Below are positions 22,267 through 29,591 of a stretch of 34,014 bases of DNA, one piece after another. Origin of the DNA: a virus; the IMG/VR virus record IMGVR_UViG_3300023103_000010, positions 1 to 34,014 of that record; one strand, given 5' to 3'. Positions within the stretch are counted from its first letter, which is position 1. The number at the start of each line of letters is the position of its first letter. The translations under genes were made by a program, and so were the position numbers. The notes under the pieces are model-generated. The model made no database searches. It worked only from the letters and a program-made list of their open reading frames with translations, and was not told where the DNA came from.

Positions 22267-22577
22267 TAACAGCTGTGATTAGTGCTGGTTCGGTTTGGAC
22301 TGGTCGATGGCTTTTTGATCGCAATAAAGAGCGTAAGGAAATGCAGAAATCAGAGGTTGAGCTATCTGAGCAAGTTGCTAAAATGTGGCGTGAAATGTCC
22401 CAGGAACTTGAAGTGAAAGTAAAGGACCTGCGAGGAGAAATGGAAAAAATTATTGACGAGATGTCAACTCTTAAATCTGAAAACCAAGACCTGAAAAATG
22501 AGAATGGACGTCTAAAAAAAGAGGTCGAAAAACTTACTACCAGGGTAAAAGAATTTGAAACAAAACATGGGGAATAG
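22233..22577 (+). CDS. Membrane-anchored coiled-coil protein, holin candidate
   Basis: 114 aa. A moderately hydrophobic segment near the N-terminus (residues about 8-28, EIVTAVISAGSVWTGRWLF) is followed by a long heptad-type coiled coil (KWREMSQELEVKVKDLRGEM and on to residue 110). The gene overlaps the M15 endolysin gene, in the place of a holin or membrane lysis partner. One weak membrane segment plus coiled coil is unusual for a holin, so the role is tentative. Confidence 0.55.
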   Translation: MQDAPNYVSEIVTAVISAGSVWTGRWLFDRNKERKEMQKSEVELSEQVAKMWREMSQELEVKVKDLRGEMEKIIDEMSTLKSENQDLKNENGRLKKEVEKLTTRVKEFETKHGE

Positions 22578-23007
22578 AGATATTAAAGATGCGCATCCGC
22601 GCTTACAAAAGCTTTGGGTATTCATTCTGATTGAATGGGTTAAGCGTTACCCGGCTGATCTAATTCCGTTCCTTACGGAGGTTTATAGGTCGCCAGATTT
22701 GCAGCGTGCTTACTATGCCCAGGGGCGCGAACCAATGGCACGGGTTAATAGCCAACGGCGTTTGGTTGGGCTTTCTCCGATTAGTGAGGATGAAAACCGC
22801 CGAACTATTACCAATAGTAAACCAGGCCAAAGCAAACATCAAAAAACGCCCAGTGAAGCCATTGATATTTGGTTTCAGAAGGATAGAAAATTAATTGATG
22901 ATGCCAGGCTTTGGAAACAGCTTTATGATTTGGTTCAGGAGTTTGACCCAGCTATCAGGTGGGGCGGTCATTTCAAGTTCGTTGATAAGCCCCATTTTGA
23001 GATTTAA
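22567..23007 (+). CDS. Endolysin, M15-family peptidase
   Basis: From ATG 22567 the enzyme has 146 aa (a TTG four codons earlier is less likely). The zinc site is visible: SKHQKTPSEAIDIWF (H91, D100) and the C-terminal WGGHFKFVDKPHFEI (D140, H143). The N-terminal helix and EVYRSPDLQRAYYAQGR match M15 peptidases that cut peptide cross-bridges in peptidoglycan. No signal peptide is present, so a holin or similar should release it. It sits between tube and chaperone genes, an unusual place for lysis genes in Mu, but frequent in related Bacteroidota phages. Confidence 0.88.
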   Translation: MGNRDIKDAHPRLQKLWVFILIEWVKRYPADLIPFLTEVYRSPDLQRAYYAQGREPMARVNSQRRLVGLSPISEDENRRTITNSKPGQSKHQKTPSEAIDIWFQKDRKLIDDARLWKQLYDLVQEFDPAIRWGGHFKFVDKPHFEI

Positions 23008-23017
23008 TTAAACCGCA

Positions 23018-23045
23018 TTTAAACACCTTTTAAATAGTATTTAAG
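23018..23045. repeat. TTTAAACACC intergenic motif, copy b
   Basis: The 38-base gap between the endolysin and tail-chaperone genes consists largely of TTTAAACACC-TTTTAAATAG-TATTTAAG, a TTTAAA repeated at about 12-base spacing directly before ATG 23046. Confidence 0.5.
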
Positions 23046-23417
23046 ATGTACAATAAGAAAGAAAACATTTCAGAGGTTACCGAGGAGCAGGTGGAAGCCT
23101 GGAAGAAATTGCATGGTACAGTTTTCAAAATCGAAGTGGCGACGGAACCGGAAAAGTTTGAGGCGTTAACTGTTTCCACAGACCTGGACGACTTGCCAAA
23201 ATTAACGGCATACCTCAAAAAGCCAGATCGTAAGATCATGAATTTTGCACTGGTTACAATGCCTAAAAACATTATTTCGGCTGGCCTCGCAGTGCTTAAA
23301 GATTGCTGGTTAGGTGGTGATGACCTTATTATCAGTAACGAGGATTACGCTGCATCTGCATCCATGCAGGCAATTGAATTAGTTGACATTTACCAGAGCA
23401 GGCTAAAAAAAGTTTAG
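23046..23417 (+). CDS. Tail assembly chaperone, upstream part (G-type)
   Basis: 123 aa. The small acidic/helical protein sits just before the tape measure, where tail assembly chaperones lie in long-tailed phages. The last codons are CTA AAA AAA GTT TAG, giving a run of seven A. A -1 shift there fuses it to a further 62 codons (feature 23411-23599) to make a 184-aa GT-type product. Both forms would coat the tape measure during tail assembly. Confidence 0.82.
   Translation: MYNKKENISEVTEEQVEAWKKLHGTVFKIEVATEPEKFEALTVSTDLDDLPKLTAYLKKPDRKIMNFALVTMPKNIISAGLAVLKDCWLGGDDLIISNEDYAASASMQAIELVDIYQSRLKKV
23405..23411 (+). promoter_or_regulatory. -1 ribosomal frameshift slippery site A AAA AAA
   Basis: In the zero frame the codons read CTA AAA AAA GTT TAG, so A_AAA_AAA forms a canonical slippery heptamer two codons before the stop. 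After slipping, translation continues at AGT TTA GCG for 62 codons and ends in TGA that overlaps the tape-measure ATG. Confidence 0.85.
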
Positions 23418-23599
23418 CGGACGAATCGCAAATCAGTGATTTGTCCGGGGATGATGACGGATTTCGGGTAATGTCTGCCTGGATTCGACATTATTTTAAG
23501 GTTGATCCGTATGAGCTAAAACCCGAAATGTTTGCCCGGCTTTGGCGTGAAGCGGAATATTTAATTAACAGTACAAAGCCTTACCAGAAAGAACAATGA
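23411..23599 (+). CDS. Tail assembly chaperone, frameshift extension (T-type)
   Basis: Read in the -1 frame from the slippery site, the 62 codons have no independent good start and encode an acidic linker (SDLSGDDDGFRV) followed by helices MSAWIRHYFKVDPYELKPEM and FARLWREAEYLIN. The 'VDPY.L.PE.FA.LWREAEYL' pattern is typical of the downstream tail chaperone domain. TGA 23597-23599 overlaps ATG 23596 of the tape-measure gene. Confidence 0.82.
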   Translation, partial: SLADESQISDLSGDDDGFRVMSAWIRHYFKVDPYELKPEMFARLWREAEYLINSTKPYQKEQ

Positions 23600-25500
23600 G
23601 GGTATACGAATTTGCAATGAAATTGCAAGACATGTTTTCTCCTACTATGCAAAGAATCGCTTCGCAGTATGAGCAAAGAACGTCCGTGATGTCCCGTCTT
23701 TGGACACGTTTCACGGGAACGCTCCGAAGTTCAACGCAAACGATTTCGACACTTCGTCAAGGTCTCGCGGGACTGGGTTCTGGTTTTCGTGTCCGTTTGG
23801 ATGCTTCTGCAATTGGTGATGCTATGCGCGGAGTTGGCAGGTTACGTGATAGCCTGGGGCGGCTATGGTCTGGTAGCGGCGGTAGTAGTGGCGGTGGTGG
23901 TACTCCTGGAAGCCGTGGCGGTGGAATGGGTGGTGGTTTTCGTAATGCTTTGCTTGGTGGAATTATTGGCGGTGGGATTAGTGGAATGGCAATGGGTGCT
24001 ATGGATATGGTTAAAAGTCAGATTAGTGAAATTTCTGATAAGACCATAGGAGCAGCGCAACGGAAGCAATCCACCATGTTCACCCTAAACGAGCTGATGG
24101 GTAAGAAAGATGCAGATGGTTTAGTAAAGGATATTAACCGTTACGCTCCGGAGAAACGAACAGATCTTATTACATCTGCTCAAAAATTATCCGGTGCTGG
24201 TGTAGCTCCTGAAAAGATGATGGCTACTATTACAGCTCTTAATAACGTCGCCTCAGTTACTAATACCAAAGTTGACGAGTTAGCAATGATCCAGGCGAAG
24301 ATCAAAGCTACTGGGTATGTGCAGGGAGATGAAATTAACATGTTCAAAGAACGTGGGATTAATCTTAGTCCATACCTGGCTAAAACGATGGGCGTAAAAG
24401 AATCCGATATAGCAAAACAACAAGCTAAGGGCGCTATCACTTATGATATTTTCGATAAGGCAATGCAATCCTACGCCGGAAAGGGTGGGCGATTTGAAGG
24501 TGCTTACGAAAGAAAACGGGATAGCACAACTGAGGGGAAAGAGCAAATGGTTGGCGCTCGATTTGACGCTATTTTGGAAGGTTATGGTGCAAAATTGTTG
24601 CCTTTAAAAGACGGTTTCTTATCAATGCTTAATGATGTAATGAGTGGTACAGGGCCAGTCGTTGCAATATTCCAGAAGTTGTGGAGTACCATATCACCTG
24701 TTTTTGAAGGAATTGGCGGCTTATTACAGCGCCTGGGAATTCTAAATAAAACGGGTGGAATTAGTCAGGGTATAATGGATACTCTTTCGGTTGTATGGGA
24801 ATACTTTGGATACGTAATGCAGGTTGTTGGCGGTGCTGTTTGGGCTGTTTCAGCTGCAATTGGTTGGCTAATTGACAGTCCTTTGGCAATGTTAATAATA
24901 GGGATATACGGTGCTACAAAAGCCTGGGCGCTAATGAATGTGATCATGGCCATGAATCCCTTTGCCCTCATTATTATTGGTATAGCTGCTGTCGTTGCTG
25001 GGGTGATGTATGCATGGGACAAATTTGACGGTTTCCGTAATGGTGTGTTAAAGACCTGGGAGGTTATTAAGTCGGTTTTTGGAAGCATTGGTGGTGTTTT
25101 AGCCGCTATTTTTTCGGGAGATTTTAAAGCAGCGGTGACAATTGTTGGTGGAGCTATTACGCAAGGAATTGCAAACGGCCAGGCCTCAATTAATTCTGAT
25201 AGGCTGGAAAGGTTAAATGAGAAACGTGCAGGTAGAAAAGCCAGAGAAGGTAAAGCCGGGGTTGTTGATCCATTTGCACCGGTCGTACCAGGTAAAGGCA
25301 CTGTGGGTGATGCTGCCGGGCTAAGCTCCACCGTAGGGAACGCAAAAAGTAACAATGTTACGATCAATGTAAAGTCATTGATTGAGAAATCCGAGATTAC
25401 AGTAATGGATTTCCAGGGTGATATTGGGGACTTGGAAAGTAGGTTGATTGATGCATTATTAAGGGTTGTTAACTCCGGCACTCGTGCTGTGACAGCATAA
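23596..25500 (+). CDS. Tail tape measure protein
   Basis: 634 aa, the longest tail gene next to the chaperones. The N-terminal 90 residues are helical (FSPTMQRIASQYEQRTSVMS). A glycine-rich linker spans about 94-130 (GSGGSSGGGGTPGSRGGGMGGG). A conserved middle domain (KDADGLVKDINRYAPEKRTD; TKVDELAMIQAKIKATG) is followed by hydrophobic helices at about 400-480 (IGWLIDSPLAMLIIGIYGAT; FALIIIGIAAVVAGVMYAW) that would insert in the inner membrane at injection. By the usual rule of about 0.15 nm per residue it would set a tail of roughly 95 nm. Confidence 0.92.
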   Translation: MRVYEFAMKLQDMFSPTMQRIASQYEQRTSVMSRLWTRFTGTLRSSTQTISTLRQGLAGLGSGFRVRLDASAIGDAMRGVGRLRDSLGRLWSGSGGSSGGGGTPGSRGGGMGGGFRNALLGGIIGGGISGMAMGAMDMVKSQISEISDKTIGAAQRKQSTMFTLNELMGKKDADGLVKDINRYAPEKRTDLITSAQKLSGAGVAPEKMMATITALNNVASVTNTKVDELAMIQAKIKATGYVQGDEINMFKERGINLSPYLAKTMGVKESDIAKQQAKGAITYDIFDKAMQSYAGKGGRFEGAYERKRDSTTEGKEQMVGARFDAILEGYGAKLLPLKDGFLSMLNDVMSGTGPVVAIFQKLWSTISPVFEGIGGLLQRLGILNKTGGISQGIMDTLSVVWEYFGYVMQVVGGAVWAVSAAIGWLIDSPLAMLIIGIYGATKAWALMNVIMAMNPFALIIIGIAAVVAGVMYAWDKFDGFRNGVLKTWEVIKSVFGSIGGVLAAIFSGDFKAAVTIVGGAITQGIANGQASINSDRLERLNEKRAGRKAREGKAGVVDPFAPVVPGKGTVGDAAGLSSTVGNAKSNNVTINVKSLIEKSEITVMDFQGDIGDLESRLIDALLRVVNSGTRAVTA

Positions 25501-25997
25501 TGGGAGCGCCTTTAATAATACCTGGTGTAGGAAAGCCCATTGATAAGGCAACTGTGGCCGAAAGTGGTGTAATGATGCAGATGCCTATGTGGTTAGGAGA
25601 AACCGAACGGGACCTTTGGTTATTGCCATTTGAACCACAAGTTGCTGTTCGTGGACGCAATGTTATCACCAGGCGGACTATTGCCAAACAAAAAGAGCGA
25701 GGTTTTGGAAGCGTGAAAGAACTCTGGACGAAGGATGATTATGAAATAACAATTTCAGGATTGCTTCGGGATTACACCAAGCCAGGCGTGTTGCCTTCCG
25801 AAATGATAACCAAGCTTGACGGTCTTTGTAGTCTTAAAAAGCCGCTTATTGCTCAATGTGCATTACTGGAAGCTTTGGGCGCTTCACAAGTTGTAATTGA
25901 AAGCTGGGAATTTCCACCGACTGAGGGGATAGAAAACCAGATGTTTACTATTAAAGCATATTCAGACCAAAATTTTCAACTTTTAATCGAAAAATAA
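25500..25997 (+). CDS. DUF6046-like tail protein
   Basis: 165 aa, between tape measure and hub, where LysM- or gp43-type baseplate initiators lie in other myophages. Segments such as LGETERDLWLLPFEPQVAVRG, TRRTIAKQKERGFGSVKELW and DDYEITISGLLRD match, by eye, the DUF6046 family of Bacteroidota phage tail proteins. It overlaps both neighbours by one to two bases. Confidence 0.65.
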   Translation: MGAPLIIPGVGKPIDKATVAESGVMMQMPMWLGETERDLWLLPFEPQVAVRGRNVITRRTIAKQKERGFGSVKELWTKDDYEITISGLLRDYTKPGVLPSEMITKLDGLCSLKKPLIAQCALLEALGASQVVIESWEFPPTEGIENQMFTIKAYSDQNFQLLIEK

Positions 25998-27037
25998 TGA
26001 AGCAAATTAAATCAATCCTTGCACTATGTGTGCTATTATTTATCACCATTCAAACTGAGGCTATGTATAAGTTGGATTATGAAATCACTATCGGTAGTTA
26101 CACCTTGCAGGCTTTGGATAAGGTAAGTATTGAAACCAGTCAGGAGCTGCTCTCTGATGCATGTAAAATTAGTCTGCCTGGTATGATCGCAGGACGTGCT
26201 ATTCAGATTGAGGATCAGATTAAGCGCGGTGATGTGGTCACCGTTCGATTAGGTTATAATAAAGCGTATGTAACTGAATTTTCTGGTTACTTAAAAGCGA
26301 TTTATCCGGATAGTCCAATGGTGCTTGAATGCGAAGACAGTGTGTTTTTGTTCCGTAAGGATATTAAAAGCAAGATTCTGAAAAACGCGACTGTAAAAAC
26401 CATCCTCCAATATGTTTTGGATGACATTAATCCAAAGTTAAAAACACCTTTTAAACTGGTGTCAGACCTTTCCGGGGACAGTTACAAATGGGATTCATTT
26501 ACAATTCATAATGCAACCGGCTTTGAAGTCCTGGATAAGCTAAGACAAGAGTCCGGGTTGATGATTTACGCTAAGGGAAACGAGCTGCATTATCATCTTG
26601 CTTATACCCAAAAAACAGGGGATGTGATATATGATTTTGCTGTCAATATTGAAAGTACAAATGATCTTAAATATGTCAAAGCCCAGGATGCAAAAGTGAA
26701 GGTGAATGTCGTTGGCCGTACTGCCAAAGGTTCGAAAGTTGAAGGGGAGGCGGGCGAGTCAGGAGGTGATTCACGCACTATACAGCGTCCGACTATTAGT
26801 GATAAAGCAACTCTTGAAAACATTGCTAAGGCAGAATTGAAAAAGCTAACGTATGACGGGTACCGTGGGGAAATTGTTGGTTGGCTGGTGCCTTACTGTT
26901 CCACTGGTTATTCGGCGAAAGTGAGAGATGAACTCTATCCAGAACGTGCGGGTACTTATTATGTAGTTGGAACCAAAGTAGAGTTTAGCCAGAACGGCGG
27001 CATTCGAACTGTTAGCCTTGGTGCAAAGCTTTCATGA
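25997..27037 (+). CDS. Baseplate hub protein (gpD / Mu gpP / T4 gp27 type) with signal-peptide-like start
   Basis: 346 aa. From residue 23 the sequence has the hub fold of late-control gene D proteins: YKLDYEITIGSYTL, RGDVVTVRLGYN, VLECEDSVFLFRKD, NATVKTILQYVLDDINP, FEVLDKLRQESGLMIYAKGNEL and VKVNVVGRTAKGS, forming the ring that holds the spike. The first 22 residues (MKQIKSILALCVLLFITIQT-EA) look like a Sec signal peptide, which a hub should not need. ATG 25997 is coupled to the upstream gene (TAATG); an alternative start is ATG 26063 (M23), with a GAGG before it. Confidence 0.82.
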   Translation: MKQIKSILALCVLLFITIQTEAMYKLDYEITIGSYTLQALDKVSIETSQELLSDACKISLPGMIAGRAIQIEDQIKRGDVVTVRLGYNKAYVTEFSGYLKAIYPDSPMVLECEDSVFLFRKDIKSKILKNATVKTILQYVLDDINPKLKTPFKLVSDLSGDSYKWDSFTIHNATGFEVLDKLRQESGLMIYAKGNELHYHLAYTQKTGDVIYDFAVNIESTNDLKYVKAQDAKVKVNVVGRTAKGSKVEGEAGESGGDSRTIQRPTISDKATLENIAKAELKKLTYDGYRGEIVGWLVPYCSTGYSAKVRDELYPERAGTYYVVGTKVEFSQNGGIRTVSLGAKLS

Positions 27038-27627
27038 GCAGAAGACAAGAGCTTATTGATCTTTTGCGGAACCAGGACGCGCCGATTCAGGTATATCAGG
27101 CTATTGTAATAAGTATCGACGCGCGATGGAACCAGTGTACCGTCAGGCTACTTCCGTCAGATTTAGAGGTTGAAGGTGTAGCAATGGTTGCGGAAGAGGA
27201 TGCAGGATCTTGGTTGTGCGTTACACCAAAAATTGATTCTCTTGTCTTAGTGGGCTGTGTTTATAACCAGGTTTCACAAATGTACCTGGTACAGTGCGGA
27301 GAGCCTGACAGTATTGAAATCCTGATTGAAAAATCAAAAGTCAATATTGATAAAGACAGAATTAGCCTGGTAAATAATAATGCCTCCGTTACACTTGATC
27401 AGGAAAAAACTGTTGTTAGCCAGGGTAATCTTTCAATTGAATTAAAGGGTGGAAAAGTCAGAATAAAGAACGATCAAACCGATTTAAAAACGTTGTTCGA
27501 CGATCTTTCAACCCTGTTACAAAACTTTAAGGTTGTCACTGCCCAGGGACCAAGTACCGCTTTGTTTCCCGATACACTGGCAGCATTAACCCAATTTAAA
27601 ACTAAGTATCCATTGCTTTTATCATGA
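27034..27627 (+). CDS. Baseplate spike / assembly protein (gpV, Mu gp45-like)
   Basis: 197 aa, directly after the hub (ATGA overlap), as in Mu gp44-gp45. The N-terminal part is an OB-fold-like domain (AIVISIDARWNQCTVRLLPSD; DSLVLVGCVYNQ), followed by a strand-repeating needle-like region (DKDRISLVNNNASVTLDQEK; GNLSIELKGGKVRIKND) and a final helix. It would form the membrane-piercing trimeric spike. Assignment by order and pattern. Confidence 0.78.
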   Translation: MSRRQELIDLLRNQDAPIQVYQAIVISIDARWNQCTVRLLPSDLEVEGVAMVAEEDAGSWLCVTPKIDSLVLVGCVYNQVSQMYLVQCGEPDSIEILIEKSKVNIDKDRISLVNNNASVTLDQEKTVVSQGNLSIELKGGKVRIKNDQTDLKTLFDDLSTLLQNFKVVTAQGPSTALFPDTLAALTQFKTKYPLLLS

Positions 27628-27914
27628 CAGATTTCACGCTTGATGATTCCGGCGATTTGAAGATTTTAGGGAATAATTTGGTTGCTGCTGACAGCACATT
27701 ACAACACCAGGCTGACATTATTTGGAGCGAAAAAAGTTGGTGGCATTTTGCACCAGCGCTTGGTGTAGGGTTGCAGCAGTGGTTAAACGAATCAGGCACT
27801 TCACCTGGTTTGGTTCGGGTGATCCGGCAGGAGTTGGAACGTGACGGAATGAACGTGGAAACAGTAGGAATTGGAGACGATGGTATTAAAATAAACGCAA
27901 CTTATCCGGAATGA
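27624..27914 (+). CDS. Baseplate wedge protein, Mu gp46 / gp25-like
   Basis: 96 aa. It has the small wedge pattern: DDSGDLKILGNNLVAAD at the N-terminus, a helix after it, and a last segment NVETVGIGDDGIKINATYP like gp25/GPW proteins ('v......d.g.i.v.v.y'). Position between spike and gp47-like genes matches Mu gp46. ATGA overlaps on both sides couple it to spike and Tad2-like genes. Confidence 0.75.
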   Translation: MTDFTLDDSGDLKILGNNLVAADSTLQHQADIIWSEKSWWHFAPALGVGLQQWLNESGTSPGLVRVIRQELERDGMNVETVGIGDDGIKINATYPE

Positions 27915-28204
27915 GCGATTCAAGATTATATTTTAATTATATGTGGGCTGAAATCCACATGAGAACAGCAAAGGTCGTACGACGTGCCGAGTGGCCGGTT
28001 GGCAAAACTATCTATTATGATACGGATGGTGATGGTATTCCGGATGAACTGGATGTTTCTCATCCGGATTTCCTGGCAAATGCCAAGGAAAATTATGCTA
28101 AATATAAAGCAGGTGTTCGCATTGCGCAAGATGGCGAAGTACTGCCAGCTGCGTATGTTACACAGGCCGATTCACTGGCAAATGACTGGTACATCGTAGA
28201 ATGA
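27911..28204 (+). CDS. Tad2-like (DUF2829) protein, putative anti-Thoeris sponge, in baseplate operon
   Basis: 97 aa. The start (FNYMWAEIHMRTAKVVRRAEW) fits the Tad2/DUF2829 pattern 'F..A......gk.V.R..W', and the end (VLPAAYVTQADSLANDWYIVE) fits its closing 'W.pSq.DmLAeDWeiv'. Tad2 proteins bind and sequester the cyclic-ADP-ribose signal of Thoeris defence. A middle insertion contains DTDGDGIPDELD (37-48), a thrombospondin type 3-like calcium motif that I do not know from typical Tad2. ATGA overlaps on both sides tie it to baseplate genes, so a structural role is the alternative. The family match is by eye. Confidence 0.62.
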   Translation: MSDSRLYFNYMWAEIHMRTAKVVRRAEWPVGKTIYYDTDGDGIPDELDVSHPDFLANAKENYAKYKAGVRIAQDGEVLPAAYVTQADSLANDWYIVE

Positions 28205-28773
28205 AAAAGTACACCGTTTTGCCTGGTCAAAGTCTTTTTGATATTGCCGTTTCCGAGTATGGAAACGTATCCGGCATTACCTGGTTAATAACCGATAATG
28301 GTTTAAATGGGCCTACCGACAGGATTTATGAAGGTCAGGTGTTAATGATCAGGCCGGACACTATCAATGTTCGTACTAAGGCGTATTTGGCCGATCATCC
28401 TGTTATTGCTACAATCGGGCCAGAAGACCAACCCGAAGGAATTGGCTTTTGGCGGTTGGATGATTATATAATTGGTGGGCCGGTTGATCCTGATCCTGAC
28501 CCTGACCCTGATCCGGAACCGGAGCCAGACCCAGGACTTGCATTTTTAACGGCATCATCTGAAACCTTTGAGAATGGCTGTGTTTTCACGATTGTGGTGA
28601 ATAAAACGGGTGTTTATTCGGTCACATTCACTAATCTGACTACTAATACTGCCAGCACTTATTCAAACTATCCATTTGAGGCAGGTCAAATTGCAGCGTT
28701 TGGTTATTTTAATGCTGCGACTACTTACGACATTCAAATACTTACTATACACACACAAATTACAACTGCATGA
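28201..28773 (+). CDS. LysM-containing baseplate protein with PD-repeat linker
   Basis: 190 aa. Residues 1-52 are a LysM domain (YTVLPGQSLFDIAVSEYGNV ... IYEGQVLMI), as in P2 gpX-type tail proteins and T4 gp53 that bind baseplate or peptidoglycan. A low-complexity Pro-Asp/Pro-Glu linker spans about 95-112, and a C-terminal strand-rich domain follows (FENGCVFTIVVNKTGVYSVT). It is coupled by ATGA to both neighbours. The tail suggests a surface-exposed decoration attached by a flexible linker. Confidence 0.72.
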   Translation: MKKYTVLPGQSLFDIAVSEYGNVSGITWLITDNGLNGPTDRIYEGQVLMIRPDTINVRTKAYLADHPVIATIGPEDQPEGIGFWRLDDYIIGGPVDPDPDPDPDPEPEPDPGLAFLTASSETFENGCVFTIVVNKTGVYSVTFTNLTTNTASTYSNYPFEAGQIAAFGYFNAATTYDIQILTIHTQITTA

Positions 28774-29582
28774 GAAGCTTAGAAGAAATACAGGCTGAGC
28801 AGGACATTGTTCTTGCAAAATACCCTGTTCTGGCAGCATTAGATAGCACAAGTGATGTTTCATTTTTCGCTTTAATGAGAAAAATGTGGTCACTTTTGGT
28901 GCAAATGTTGGGTGCGGAATGGGATCAATTCAAAAGTGAGATAGAAGTGAAAATTTCTTCTACAAGAGTTGGTTCGTTGTCCTGGTATGTTGACCAGGCT
29001 AAGGCGTTTCAGTATGGTGATATGATCAGTGTGATCGAGGGTCAAGTTGCCTATGATGTAATTGATCCTGCTAAGAAAATTGTTACTCAGGCCGCTATGA
29101 CTGAGGATATGGCCACTGGTCGATTGACATTAAAGGCTGCAAAAATTGGTTCTGATGGACTGGTTCCATTGCTATCCGATGAGCTGCAAGCGCTTACTTC
29201 GTACATAGGAAAAGTGAAGTATGCAGGCGTTACCTGTGATGTGATCAGTATTGAAGCTGACCATCTAAAAATTGTAGCAACCGTAAAGGTAGATCGTCAG
29301 GTAATTGGTAATACTGGAACACTGCTTTCAGACTCTTCAAAGCTTCCCGTTTTAGATGCTATTTCAGCTTATATCGCAGCACTTCCTTACGACTCTATTT
29401 TGTCTAATACAGGTTTGACGGATGCAATCCAAGCGATTAAAGGCGTGAAAGATTTTACTGTTTCTTCAAGTGCGACTCGTCGCCCTGTTTCTGCTGATTG
29501 GGTGCCCTACTTGCGTGAAGTTGTTAGCCAGGCCGGACATCTGAAACTGCATGCAGATTCGGCCATTACATACATTTATTAA
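28770..29582 (+). CDS. Baseplate J-like wedge protein (Mu gp47-like)
   Basis: 270 aa. The N-terminus (LEEIQAEQDIVLAKYPVL) and the helix FALMRKMWSLLVQMLGAEWDQFKSEIE are typical of gp47/gpJ proteins; the C-terminal half with LKIVATVKVDRQVIGNTGTLL, LDAISAYIAALPYDSILSNTGLTDAI and GVKDFTV matches the baseplate J domain. It forms the wedge with gp46- and gp48-like partners. The upstream end of the previous gene holds an AC-rich ACTATACACACA stretch. Confidence 0.8.
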   Translation: MRSLEEIQAEQDIVLAKYPVLAALDSTSDVSFFALMRKMWSLLVQMLGAEWDQFKSEIEVKISSTRVGSLSWYVDQAKAFQYGDMISVIEGQVAYDVIDPAKKIVTQAAMTEDMATGRLTLKAAKIGSDGLVPLLSDELQALTSYIGKVKYAGVTCDVISIEADHLKIVATVKVDRQVIGNTGTLLSDSSKLPVLDAISAYIAALPYDSILSNTGLTDAIQAIKGVKDFTVSSSATRRPVSADWVPYLREVVSQAGHLKLHADSAITYIY

Positions 29583-29591
29583 TCCCCTGAT

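Noticed and set aside
23789-24049. Plus-frame open reading frame with many Val and Gly inside the tape measure
   Set aside because: It arises from the GGT/GGC-rich glycine linker read in another frame.
24765-25481. Long minus-strand open frame of 238 codons
   Set aside because: It lies wholly opposite the tape-measure gene, has a composition expected of the reverse of codon-biased coding DNA, and has no operon context.
27911-28204. Adhesion-type thrombospondin repeat protein
   Set aside because: Only one DTDGDGIPDELD motif is present; the two ends of the protein fit Tad2/DUF2829 better.
28490-28540. Tandem repeat or CRISPR-like array
   Set aside because: The repeat GATCCTGAC/CCTGAC encodes the Pro-Asp linker in frame; there are no spacers.
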